8,470 nucleotides of DNA from Gemmatimonadota bacterium (GTDB taxonomy: Bacteria; Latescibacterota; UBA2968; UBA8231), in assembly GCA_009845645.1 (NCBI GenBank), contig VXZF01000165.1:1-8470 (forward strand), written 5' to 3'. A model generated the notes under the pieces. That model had not been told where the DNA came from, did not search any database, and saw only the letters and a list, made by a program, of their open reading frames with translations. Below, piece after piece: positions 1-7,067 of the stretch (the stretch's first letter is position 1; the number at the start of each line of letters is the position of its first letter). Made by a program: the position numbers and the translations under genes.

Positions 1-148
1 TAGTAGCCAGCAGGGTGGTGCCGAAGACCACGGTCAGCATCCGCGCCCACACGACCTGATAGACTAAGCTGCTGACCCCCGAAAAAAAGAACAGGACCAA
101 GAGCGCCTTTTGTTCAGACTGCTCTAGGTCCCGATCGCGTTCTTCCAC
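1..148 (-). CDS. N-terminus of a fused MFS / spermidine-synthase-like membrane protein (partial, runs off left edge)
   Basis: Only the first 49 codons are present; the gene continues beyond base 1. Reading starts at GTG (148-146). An in-frame TAA lies eight codons upstream and there is no in-frame ATG before the conserved region, so GTG is the best start. A weak purine-rich stretch (AAAGAG) precedes it. After a charged, Glu/Arg-rich N-terminus comes a hydrophobic segment with FFSG (residues 21-24), SLVYQVVWAR (27-36) and VFGTT (41-45). From memory, this SG-x-x-SLVYQVVW-R-x-L-x-x-VFG-x-T pattern is the first membrane segment of bacterial proteins in which MFS-like helices are fused to a spermidine-synthase-type methyltransferase-fold domain. 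Polyamine synthesis has not generally been shown for these fusions, so the role is open. It lies 88 bases downstream of the CRTAC1-like gene in the same direction and may be cotranscribed. The catalytic domain is outside the window. Confidence 0.7.
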   Translation of the reverse strand, partial: MEERDRDLEQSEQKALLVLFFFSGVSSLVYQVVWARMLTVVFGTTLLAT

Positions 149-236
149 ACTGAATGCTCTTTTTTAGAGACTGTAACCGTGCGCGAGAAGGGCTAGGGAA
201 GGGATGCTCTAACCTAGCCGCTAGTTAAGGAGGCTT

Positions 237-2195
237 CTAAGGTTCCTCTATGGTGAGTCGCTGATTTGTCTGGATGGGACCGTCCAAAGTCTGCTCCTGA
301 CCCGAAGGCCAGCGCACTGTTAGGCGATCCACTGTCGCCGCCTCTCCCAAGCCAAAGTAGAGTCCATAAACACTCTGCGATAGATACCCCGACTGCCCAT
401 CCTGCGCTTGGGTATATACCTGATCGCCTGCTTCCACTGCGACCACTGCGCCCAATCCATCCCGATTCGACGATTTCCCCGCCAAGACCACTTCCACATA
501 GCGTAGCCCTGCCCGACGCTGACTCAGGTCGCTGAGCAAGACTAGCGGCACCCCATTGAATTCATTGGTCACAATGTCGAGATCGCCATCGCCCTCCACA
601 TCGAACAACGCCGACGAGCGCGTCCCTAAAGCACCGTACACCAGCAAGCCCCCTTCCTGCCCCTCGCAGAGCTTGTGCTTTAAATCCGCCTCGTCGCAGT
701 CGAGGGCAAACCACGGCTGCGCAGTGCGATTGTCGCGTCGCGGTTCCACGCCTAACACAAACTCGCTGTCGAGGAAGCCGCGTCCCTGATCGTTGAGCAA
801 GACGGTGTTGATCCCATAGCGAAAGGGGTAATTCATGCTCGAAGCCACGAACACATCCTGCCAGCCATCGGCGTTGAGGTCGCCGCTGCTCAATCCCCAC
901 GGCCAATAATTTTCAGCACCGATTAGATCGGAGATTTCTTCGAACTGCCCCCCGTCTAGGTGGTGGTAAAAGGCATTGCCGAAGATACTTAATCCCTCGC
1001 TGCGCAAAAAATCGTCTGGATATTGGATATACGACTTGAGTTTTTCGTCCCAAGGCCCTGCCGGCTGACTCATATCGGAGTGCATATCAGAGACGAAGAG
1101 ATCCAGCCGACCGTCGTTGTCGTAGTCGAAGGCCTTGATTCCCATCGCACCCCACGGCGTTTTGGGAAATACCGCGCGGCTCTTTTTAACGAAATGCTGC
1201 CCTGCCACATTCTCGTAGTAGGAGTCATGCCCCTGCATGTTGAGTACGTAGAGGTCTTGCCAGCCGTCCCCGTTAAAATCCACTGGACTGGCATCGCCCG
1301 ACCAGCTCGAATCCAACAATCCCACTTCGTGCGAGACGTCGGCGAAAACCTGCTGCCCCAGATTTTTGAATAGCACACTCTGCTCGGCGCGCTCAGGTTT
1401 CAAATGCCCGGAGAAGGCATCCTTGAAACCTCGGTAGTACTGGTAGGTTGCCCCCTCCTCCAGCCGCGTCGGATCGACTGCTGCCGTCCCGGTTTCATCT
1501 TTGGTATAGATCCCCACATTGGTCACAAACAGATCCAGCAAGCCATCGTTATTGTAGTCGAAGAACTCACCAGACGACGAGTGCGCCTGCCAGCCCGTGC
1601 CCGAATGTTCGGTTATATCTTCGAAGCGGCCGGTTCCGTCGTTGATCAAAAGCTGGTTGCCCAATCGCACGGCCGTGGCGTACAGATCGACATCGCCGTC
1701 GTTGTCAATGTCGCCAAACGACGCGCTCACCCCGATCCTATCGGCCAACTCTATACTCGGCGTAGTGTAGTTCTCAAAGCGCGCTCCGCCGAGATTGCGC
1801 CATAGCTGATTGCTGCCCACTTGGGTCGTAAAGTAGAGGTCGTAGAGTCCGTCGCCATCCACGTCCCCCACTGCTAGCCCATTGCCATGGTCGTAGTGAA
1901 CCGGGATATGGTCCTTGGCTGAATCCTCCACCACTCTATTGCGAAACGCAATGCCGCTGGCTTTGAGTTGGTCAGTAAAGGAGAAATCGCAAAAGACCTC
2001 GTAGGCTTGGGCCGCCTCTAATTGGGCTTGCTGGCGGGGCACCAACCACGACGGGTCGATGATTGCGGCTGGCTCGGGAAAGGGCTTGAGAATTTTCGCC
2101 GGCTCCGGGGTGTTAGATTCAGCGTGGACGGTTTTTAAGGGAGTGAACGCAAAAATACACAGCGCAAAGAGGAAAGCTGCCTGATAATTCAGCAT
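237..2195 (-). CDS. Secreted CRTAC1-like protein: FG-GAP/VCBS propeller with ASPIC/UnbV C-terminal domain
   Basis: This 652-residue exported protein starts at ATG 2195. A Sec signal peptide is clear: hydrophobic residues about 6-18, then a likely cleavage after VHA (residue 25). Seven calcium-loop motifs of the DxDxDGxxDLY type begin at residues 111, 162, 213, 306, 357, 439 and 532, as expected for the seven blades of an integrin-alpha-like beta-propeller. Between blades 3 and 4 is a long insert (about 230-275), and C500/C510 may form a disulfide. The C-terminus (about 566-650) matches ASPIC/UnbV: NRDGLGA at 577, FGLG at 614-617 and WPSG at 629-632. Such proteins are extracellular or periplasmic and thought to be calcium-stabilised binding modules; no enzymatic residues are visible. 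No Shine-Dalgarno sequence precedes the ATG. The gene diverges from a second CRTAC1-like gene. Family assignment is secure; ligand and role are unknown. Confidence 0.88.
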   Translation of the reverse strand: MLNYQAAFLFALCIFAFTPLKTVHAESNTPEPAKILKPFPEPAAIIDPSWLVPRQQAQLEAAQAYEVFCDFSFTDQLKASGIAFRNRVVEDSAKDHIPVHYDHGNGLAVGDVDGDGLYDLYFTTQVGSNQLWRNLGGARFENYTTPSIELADRIGVSASFGDIDNDGDVDLYATAVRLGNQLLINDGTGRFEDITEHSGTGWQAHSSSGEFFDYNNDGLLDLFVTNVGIYTKDETGTAAVDPTRLEEGATYQYYRGFKDAFSGHLKPERAEQSVLFKNLGQQVFADVSHEVGLLDSSWSGDASPVDFNGDGWQDLYVLNMQGHDSYYENVAGQHFVKKSRAVFPKTPWGAMGIKAFDYDNDGRLDLFVSDMHSDMSQPAGPWDEKLKSYIQYPDDFLRSEGLSIFGNAFYHHLDGGQFEEISDLIGAENYWPWGLSSGDLNADGWQDVFVASSMNYPFRYGINTVLLNDQGRGFLDSEFVLGVEPRRDNRTAQPWFALDCDEADLKHKLCEGQEGGLLVYGALGTRSSALFDVEGDGDLDIVTNEFNGVPLVLLSDLSQRRAGLRYVEVVLAGKSSNRDGLGAVVAVEAGDQVYTQAQDGQSGYLSQSVYGLYFGLGEAATVDRLTVRWPSGQEQTLDGPIQTNQRLTIEEP

Positions 2196-2369
2196 GGTCT
2201 ATATTTTCGACGTATTGGGACGTTTATTTTAGAGCGATTTTGCATTGAGATGGGCGTTAAAAAAGTGGCATGTACCCCTTATGTCAAGCGATTGTGCCTT
2301 GCCGCCCCGGCCTTGTGTCGGATATTATGGACTCCCGCAGAAAGCCAAAGTCCTGAGCTTACGCAAACC
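2196..2369. other. Divergent intergenic region between the two CRTAC1-like genes
   Basis: These 174 bases separate two divergently read genes and should hold promoters for both. The left part is AT-rich and carries a direct repeat GACGT at 2209-2213 and 2219-2223, one helical turn apart. A sigma70-like promoter for the plus-strand gene can be proposed at 2299-2328. No convincing minus-strand promoter pair is seen, although a perfect TTGACA reads on the minus strand at 2287-2282. Coding could in principle extend left to an in-frame ATG at 2250, but the signal peptide argues against that start. Confidence 0.5.
2299..2328 (+). promoter_or_regulatory. Possible sigma70-type promoter for the repeat-CRTAC1 gene
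   Basis: TTGCCG (2299-2304) and TATTAT (2323-2328) are separated by 18 bases. They match 4 of 6 and 5 of 6 positions of the E. coli consensus. Transcription would begin near 2335, about 35 bases before ATG 2370 and downstream of the alternative ATG at 2250, which agrees with the 2370 start. This is a consensus match only, and promoter rules in the host are unknown. Confidence 0.3.
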
Positions 2370-4940
2370 ATGGTCTTCTACTCATCGGTCCATCGTCTTT
2401 TCTTGCTATTAGCAATGGTTTCTCTACCCGCGATGGCCCAATACGAAGTGACCGTGGAAGGCAAAGCCTACCAACTCATCCTCGCCCGCGACCTCGTCGC
2501 AGCAATCCAACAAGCCCCTGCCGACACCACACTCGAATACAACCGCATTGTGGTGCAGGGGCCGCTTGAATTGACCGGCGACACCCTGCGCGCGGCGCTC
2601 GCCTTTGAGGATGTGCGTTTTACCAATCCCGTGGTCTTAGAAAGCGCCGTTTTTCTGCAACCGGTGCACTTCGCTGGCACCCATTTCCAACAGGGTATCT
2701 CCCTGCTTGAAACCCGCCTCGAAAGTGAATTTTCCTGCCGCGACTGCCGCATAGTGGACACGGCTAATTGCAAACGGACTGTGTTTGCCGACAAAGTAGA
2801 TTTTTCGGCCACCCAGTTTTCCGGTGCGGCCTTTTTTCAACAGAGCGACTTTAGCGGAGAAACTACCTTTGAGCGCACTCAGTTTGAGGACGCGACCTAT
2901 TTCGACCAGACTGTGTTCGCCCGCTCCACTTCTTTTCAGGATGCTTCCTTTGCCGATCTGGCCTCTTTCGAAGAAGCGGTGTGGCAATCGACCGTTTCCT
3001 TTGCCGGTGCTCGCTTTGGCGAGGACGCCCTGTTCGCGCAAAGCCGCTTTGCGGGAGCTGCCACGTTCACTGCGGCCTACTTCCGCAGAGCAGCCCATTT
3101 CGAGCGAGCCAATTTTTCTGCTACGGCCTCCTTTCGACACATCGTCTTTGCCGGTCCGGCCCGCTTTGTCGGTGCCCACTTTCGAGCCTCAGCGTTCTTT
3201 GTTGACAGCCGCTTCAAACAGGAGGCCACCTTTGCTGGTGCGACCTTTGCCCAGCCTTTCCGCCCCAGTGCCCACTTTAACGTTGCTCCCGACTTAGCCG
3301 ATGTGACCGCTCCTTCCATAGACCTAACAGAACCCAAGGCCAAAGCCCGCTCGGTTCCACCTCTGGATACCGCCGACCCTAGCTGCAATCTCATTCAATT
3401 GGTCGATATAACCCAAGCGGCTGGTCTCGATTTTGAGCACTACAACGGCTTTTCGGGAGAATACTACTACGTCGAAACCTTTGGGTCCGGGGCGGCCTTC
3501 CTCGACGTTGACGGCGATGGCTGGCTCGATCTCTATCTGGTCAACGGCGCGCCCCTAAGCGGCGAGCGCCCCGATCCAATTCCCACCAATCGCCTGTACC
3601 ACAACACCGGCACTGACGGCTTCGCTGATGTGACGGCTGTCTCGGGAGCTGGGCACACCGGCTACGGTATGGGCTGTGCCGCCGCTGACTACGACGGCGA
3701 TGGCGACGTGGATCTCTACGTGACCAACGTTGGCCCGAACCTCCTGTTGCGCAACGAGGGTGGCGGGAGCTTTGCCGACGCGACCGCCGCCGTGGGTGGG
3801 GCCGATGCCCGGTGGGGTACTAGTTGCGGTTTCCTAGACTACGACCTCGACGGCGATTTAGATCTCTACGCGACCAATTACGTGGAGTTTAACCCGGAGA
3901 AAAATATCGTCTGTGCCGAGGGCGGCATCCGCTCCTATTGCGAACCGAAGTTCTACGAGCCGGTAGGCGATGTGCTCTACCGCAACGAAGACGGCCAATT
4001 CCGCGATGTGACGTTGGAGACGGGAATCATCCATAAGGGACGCGGCTTGGGTGTGGCCTTCGCGGATTACGACCTCGACGGCGACACCGACATGTACGTG
4101 GCTAACGACGGCACGATGAACTTTCTCTACCAAAACCAAGGGAATGGCTTTGCCGAGGTCGGCCTCTACGCCGGAGGGCGCTACAACGAGGACGGCTTGG
4201 CCGAAGCTGGCATGGGGGTGGAGTTCGGGGATTGGGACAACGATGGGTTGCAAGATATTTTTGTGACCAACTTCGCCCAAGAGACCAACACCTTATACGG
4301 CAACGATGGGCAGGGGCAGTTCTACGACATCACCCTACGCGCCGGCTTGGCTGAGTACAGCTACAAACCGCTGGGCTTTGGCACCAATTTTTTCGACTAC
4401 GACAACGACGGCGACCTAGATCTCTTTGTCGCCAATGGCCACGTCATGGACAAAATCACCCAAGTGCACCCCGACCATGCCTATCCGCAGCCCAATCAGG
4501 TGCTCTGCAACCAGCAGGGGATCCGCTTTGTCGATGTCTCTGCTAGGCTAGGCTCCGCGCTCGCGGTGGCGGCGGTAAGCCGCGCTTCGGCCACGGCCGA
4601 TTACGATAACGATGGCGACCTAGACCTGCTAGTGACCAATGTTGCCGCCGTCCCCAACCTGCTGCGCAACGACGGGGGCAACCGACAGCACTGGTTGACG
4701 ATTCAGTTGGGGGACACCTCGCAGCACGCCCGGGTGGCCGTGACGGCCGATGGGCAGCGCCAAGTCAAGGAGCATCAGTCGGGCGGTAGTTATCTTGCGA
4801 GTAGCGATCCTCGACTTCATTTTGGCCTAGGAGAGGCCACCCAGGCCACAGTCGAAATTCGCTGGCCCGACGGCGCGTTGCAAAAAATAGAAGCGGTGGC
4901 AGCCGATCAGATCCTGCACATAATTCAAACTAAACCCTAA
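2370..4940 (+). CDS. Secreted CRTAC1-like protein with an N-terminal 11-residue aromatic (pentapeptide-like) repeat solenoid
   Basis: This 856-residue exported protein starts at ATG 2370 because a signal peptide begins there (hydrophobic core about 10-19, cleavage after PAMA, residue 23, leaving Gln-Tyr-Glu). An in-frame ATG at 2250 would bury this signal behind 40 unrelated residues. Residues 79-293 form a continuous repeat of period 11 with aromatic or hydrophobic residues spaced 5 then 6 apart, like the F-rich pentapeptide (Pentapeptide_3) families, so a beta-solenoid is likely. A Pro/Ala-rich linker (about 294-343) follows. The propeller has seven DxDxDG motifs starting at 379, 440, 490, 566, 621, 676 and 744. 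C515 and C524 sit in the Cys-containing insert usual for CRTAC1 proteins. The ASPIC/UnbV end keeps FGLG (818-821) and WPDG (832-835), but its usual N-R-x-x-G-A segment is degenerate. No Shine-Dalgarno is visible. Role: probably surface binding or scaffolding; ligand unknown. Confidence 0.87.
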   Translation: MVFYSSVHRLFLLLAMVSLPAMAQYEVTVEGKAYQLILARDLVAAIQQAPADTTLEYNRIVVQGPLELTGDTLRAALAFEDVRFTNPVVLESAVFLQPVHFAGTHFQQGISLLETRLESEFSCRDCRIVDTANCKRTVFADKVDFSATQFSGAAFFQQSDFSGETTFERTQFEDATYFDQTVFARSTSFQDASFADLASFEEAVWQSTVSFAGARFGEDALFAQSRFAGAATFTAAYFRRAAHFERANFSATASFRHIVFAGPARFVGAHFRASAFFVDSRFKQEATFAGATFAQPFRPSAHFNVAPDLADVTAPSIDLTEPKAKARSVPPLDTADPSCNLIQLVDITQAAGLDFEHYNGFSGEYYYVETFGSGAAFLDVDGDGWLDLYLVNGAPLSGERPDPIPTNRLYHNTGTDGFADVTAVSGAGHTGYGMGCAAADYDGDGDVDLYVTNVGPNLLLRNEGGGSFADATAAVGGADARWGTSCGFLDYDLDGDLDLYATNYVEFNPEKNIVCAEGGIRSYCEPKFYEPVGDVLYRNEDGQFRDVTLETGIIHKGRGLGVAFADYDLDGDTDMYVANDGTMNFLYQNQGNGFAEVGLYAGGRYNEDGLAEAGMGVEFGDWDNDGLQDIFVTNFAQETNTLYGNDGQGQFYDITLRAGLAEYSYKPLGFGTNFFDYDNDGDLDLFVANGHVMDKITQVHPDHAYPQPNQVLCNQQGIRFVDVSARLGSALAVAAVSRASATADYDNDGDLDLLVTNVAAVPNLLRNDGGNRQHWLTIQLGDTSQHARVAVTADGQRQVKEHQSGGSYLASSDPRLHFGLGEATQATVEIRWPDGALQKIEAVAADQILHIIQTKP
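2604..3248 (+). repeat. Protein-level repeat tract: 20 copies of an 11-residue (33-base) 5+6 aromatic unit
   Basis: Forty core positions alternate at spacings of 5 and 6 residues without a single register slip, from F79 to F293 of the 856-residue protein. From F139 to F293 every core position is Phe except one Trp (W205). The first copies are less regular, with Leu at 90, 112 and 117, Cys at 123 and 134, and Ile at 128. Positions just before a core Phe are often small or polar, and Ala, Gly, Ser and Thr dominate. The DNA units are degenerate, so this is an old, selected protein repeat and not a recent tandem duplication. Confidence 0.85.
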
Positions 4941-4992
4941 TCCCCAAATGACTTGAACGATTCGAGATGCTGAGTACTCTATTGATGAATAT

Positions 4993-5009
4993 ATCTGCGT
5001 CTATCTGCG
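4993..5009 (+). repeat. Short direct repeat ATCTGCG-N3-ATCTGCG in the intergenic region
   Basis: Two copies of ATCTGCG (4993-4999 and 5003-5009) are offset by exactly 10 bases and followed by GATAAT, 47 bases before the chosen start of the TPR gene. I recall similar doubled ATCTGCG strings scattered between genes in several uncultivated and PVC-type genomes. It could be a dispersed element or a tandem binding site on one face of the helix; nothing here decides between these. Confidence 0.4.
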
Positions 5010-5040
5010 GATAATCCGGGTACCTATGGAAAACCCCGAG

Positions 5041-5045
5041 AAAGG
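5041..5045 (+). promoter_or_regulatory. Ribosome binding site deciding the TPR gene start
   Basis: AAAGG lies 10 bases before ATG 5056. The competing ATG at 5026 has no purine-rich sequence at a suitable distance. Together with the lipoprotein signal that begins at 5056, this favours the downstream start. Confidence 0.45.
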
Positions 5046-5055
5046 CCGTTTTGTC

Positions 5056-7032
5056 ATGCCCTCCTCCAAGCTGAATATGACCGCCCCCTTATTCGCCCTT
5101 CTAATTCTGGGCGCGGCCTGCTCCCAAGACCCCGATGACGACGCCTTAGAAAAGCACCTCCGCCTCACCCGCCAAAACCCCACCGCGCCGCCTGCTTACT
5201 ACAACTTGGCCGTAGCCTATACCCAAGCTGGCCGCTACGACGAAGCCCAGCAAAACTATGCCAAAGCCCTCGACCTCGATCCAAACTACGCCCTCGCCCA
5301 CGATGGCTTGGGGCTTTTGGCTCAGCGGCGCGGGGCCTTGGACGAGGCCGCCGCCCACTTTCAAAGAGCTATTGAACTCGATTCCACCTTGGCTGCGACG
5401 AGCAATAATCTGGGCAATATTCACTACGAGAATGGCGCTTTGGAAGAAGCTATCGCCGCGTATCAAGCAGCCGTGCACCAAGCCCCAGAGGACATCGCGT
5501 TTTACATCAATCTCGCTCGTGCCCTGCGCGATCTGCGAGAATTTGACCAAGCGGTGGCCGTCCTATTGCAGGCCGTTGATCGCGATCCATTTTCCCGGGA
5601 AGTCCACGCGGCCTTGGGTCATCTTTACGCCGAAGATTTGCGCGTTGAAGATGCGGTGGCCGCCTATGGCGAAGCCCTCCGCATTGCGCCCAGTGCCGAC
5701 CTCCACATCCGCTTGGGCGATGTCTATACCCGCGTTGAAAAATTGGACGAGGCGGTGCGCGAATACGAAAGCGCCTTGGAGTTGGACCAAGATAATGCCG
5801 AAGCTCGTTACAAGTTGGGGGCTATCTATGCCACCCAGCAGCGCATTCCCGAAGCAGTAGCTTTAGCCGAAAAAGCCGTCGCACTAGATTCTACCCAGAC
5901 AGCGGCCCTGCAGCTCTTGGCGCGACTGTATGTCAACCAGGGCTTTTACGACAAGGCCGAAAGAGCACTGCTGCAAGCTATTGAAACAGACCCCAACTTG
6001 ATGGAAGCCCGCAGCGAACTCGGGGCGCTCTACATCCGCCAAACCCAGTACCAAAAAGCCGAAGCTATCTTAAAAGAAGCCGTGGAAAAGGATCCGCAGC
6101 ACAGCGAATCTTGGCGTCAGTTGGGTCTGCTCTATAGCGATTTGAATCGTCCCGAGGAAGCGGCCAAGATGCTGCGCCAAGTTCTCGCCATTAATCCCTT
6201 GCACCCGGAAGCCCTCTACAACTTAGCTAACGTTCTCCTCGTTCTTGGCCAAACGGCCGAGGCCGAGCGCCTGCAAAACCGCTTTGAACGCCTCGGACGT
6301 CTCCACGACCACATCAATCAGTTACAGCAGACGCTCAATGCTACTCCGGCCAACATCGCAGCCCGCTTGCGTCTGGCGCGTGCTTATCTCGCGCTCCGGC
6401 AGTGGGAAAAGGCCGAAGCCCAGTACCGTTCGCTGCTTTCTGTTGCACCCACCTATTTGGAAGCGCGCCTCCAGCTAAGTGGCCTCTACGCCCAGCACGG
6501 CAAGCTCGCTAGGGCACTGCGGGTGTGCGAAGAGGCCCTAGCGCACAGTCCCCCGGACTCAGCCCTCTATAAAATTTACTTTACGCTCGGTCATCTCTAC
6601 CACGCACAGGGCCGTATTGAGGAGGCCGAGGCCGCCTTAGAGCGCACGTTGGCCTTAGCGCCTACTCACGCCCAAGCCTATAACAATTTGGGCAATCTCT
6701 ACCTGGCAAAGAACGATCTCCAACAGGCGGAGACGGCCTACCAAAAGGCGCTTGAAGTAGCGCCCGACTTTGCCGAGGCCCATTACAACTTGGGCCACCT
6801 CTATGCCCAACAGAAGGCCCATGCCAAGGCAGAGCGCCAGTACCAAGCCGCTCTGCGTGTGGATTCTACTTACGCCAGAGCGCATTATGCACTTGGTGTT
6901 CTCTACCAAGAGGCGGCACAACCTCGCCAAGCCGTCCTCGCGTACAAGCATTTCCTCGCGCAGTGGCGGGGCGATCCCCGCCTAACTCAATCCGCCCAAG
7001 AGGCGTTAGCACGACTGGCAGATTCCCAGTAG
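5056..7032 (+). CDS. TPR-repeat lipoprotein (about 17 tetratricopeptide repeats)
   Basis: This 658-residue protein starts at ATG 5056; an in-frame ATG at 5026 would add 10 polar residues. Residues 1-22 form a lipoprotein-type signal ending in LGAAC. Gly at -3 is tolerated but not ideal, so lipid attachment at C22 is probable, not certain. Almost everything after about residue 43 is built of 34-residue TPR units with the usual pattern (Leu-Gly-x-x-Tyr in helix A, Glu-Ala-x-x-x-Tyr-x-x-Ala-Leu in helix B, then Asp-Pro or Ala-Pro). I count about 11 repeats, a break (roughly residues 404-435, Arg/Leu/Gln-rich and helical), then six more. TPR arrays are protein-binding scaffolds; no catalytic domain is present. 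It lies 115 bases after the CRTAC1-like gene on the same strand, so the two may work together in the periplasm or at a membrane. The binding partner is unknown. Confidence 0.85.
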   Translation: MPSSKLNMTAPLFALLILGAACSQDPDDDALEKHLRLTRQNPTAPPAYYNLAVAYTQAGRYDEAQQNYAKALDLDPNYALAHDGLGLLAQRRGALDEAAAHFQRAIELDSTLAATSNNLGNIHYENGALEEAIAAYQAAVHQAPEDIAFYINLARALRDLREFDQAVAVLLQAVDRDPFSREVHAALGHLYAEDLRVEDAVAAYGEALRIAPSADLHIRLGDVYTRVEKLDEAVREYESALELDQDNAEARYKLGAIYATQQRIPEAVALAEKAVALDSTQTAALQLLARLYVNQGFYDKAERALLQAIETDPNLMEARSELGALYIRQTQYQKAEAILKEAVEKDPQHSESWRQLGLLYSDLNRPEEAAKMLRQVLAINPLHPEALYNLANVLLVLGQTAEAERLQNRFERLGRLHDHINQLQQTLNATPANIAARLRLARAYLALRQWEKAEAQYRSLLSVAPTYLEARLQLSGLYAQHGKLARALRVCEEALAHSPPDSALYKIYFTLGHLYHAQGRIEEAEAALERTLALAPTHAQAYNNLGNLYLAKNDLQQAETAYQKALEVAPDFAEAHYNLGHLYAQQKAHAKAERQYQAALRVDSTYARAHYALGVLYQEAAQPRQAVLAYKHFLAQWRGDPRLTQSAQEALARLADSQ

Positions 7033-7048
7033 AGCAGGTCCATAGATA

Positions 7049-7067
7049 GCGGTCATTCCACGACCGC
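7049..7067 (+). terminator. Small hairpin after the TPR gene (weak terminator or attenuator candidate)
   Basis: GCGGTC (7049-7054) and GACCGC (7062-7067) can pair around a 7-base loop. No T-run follows, so it is not a standard Rho-independent terminator. It starts 16 bases past the TPR stop codon and ends 36 bases before the next start, where it could limit read-through or protect an mRNA end. Confidence 0.3.

Noticed and set aside
206..228. Imperfect inverted repeat (AACCTAG...CTAGTT) after the minus-strand CRTAC1 gene
   Set aside because: Very short arms with a mismatch and no T-run; not a credible terminator.
1404..1805. Plus-strand frame opposite the minus-strand CRTAC1 gene
   Set aside because: Shadow of FG-GAP repeat codons; no signal, domain or ribosome binding site.
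2282..2287. Perfect TTGACA on the minus strand as a promoter for the 652-residue gene
   Set aside because: At 16-19 base spacing only a T-run or TTTTAA follows, a poor -10 match, so I do not call a promoter from one box.
2250..2369. N-terminal extension of the repeat-CRTAC1 protein from ATG 2250
   Set aside because: It would place 40 residues with no family resemblance in front of a complete signal peptide, and the best promoter candidate lies inside it.
2637..3179. Long open frame on the minus strand (180 codons) opposite the aromatic repeat
   Set aside because: It lies fully opposite a well-supported gene and its Lys/Gly/Arg-rich content is what reversed Phe, Ala and Ser codons produce; no domain or start signal.
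2604..3248. Possible recent tandem DNA duplication
   Set aside because: The 33-base units share little nucleotide identity; only the protein pattern is conserved.
3077..3394. Second minus-strand frame opposite the end of the repeat
   Set aside because: The same periodic codon use of the repeat gene keeps this frame open; the product is low-complexity and unrecognisable.
3858..4280. 140-codon minus-strand frame inside the plus-strand CRTAC1 gene
   Set aside because: Val/Ile/His-rich product is the mirror of Asp-Gly calcium-loop codons; not independent coding.
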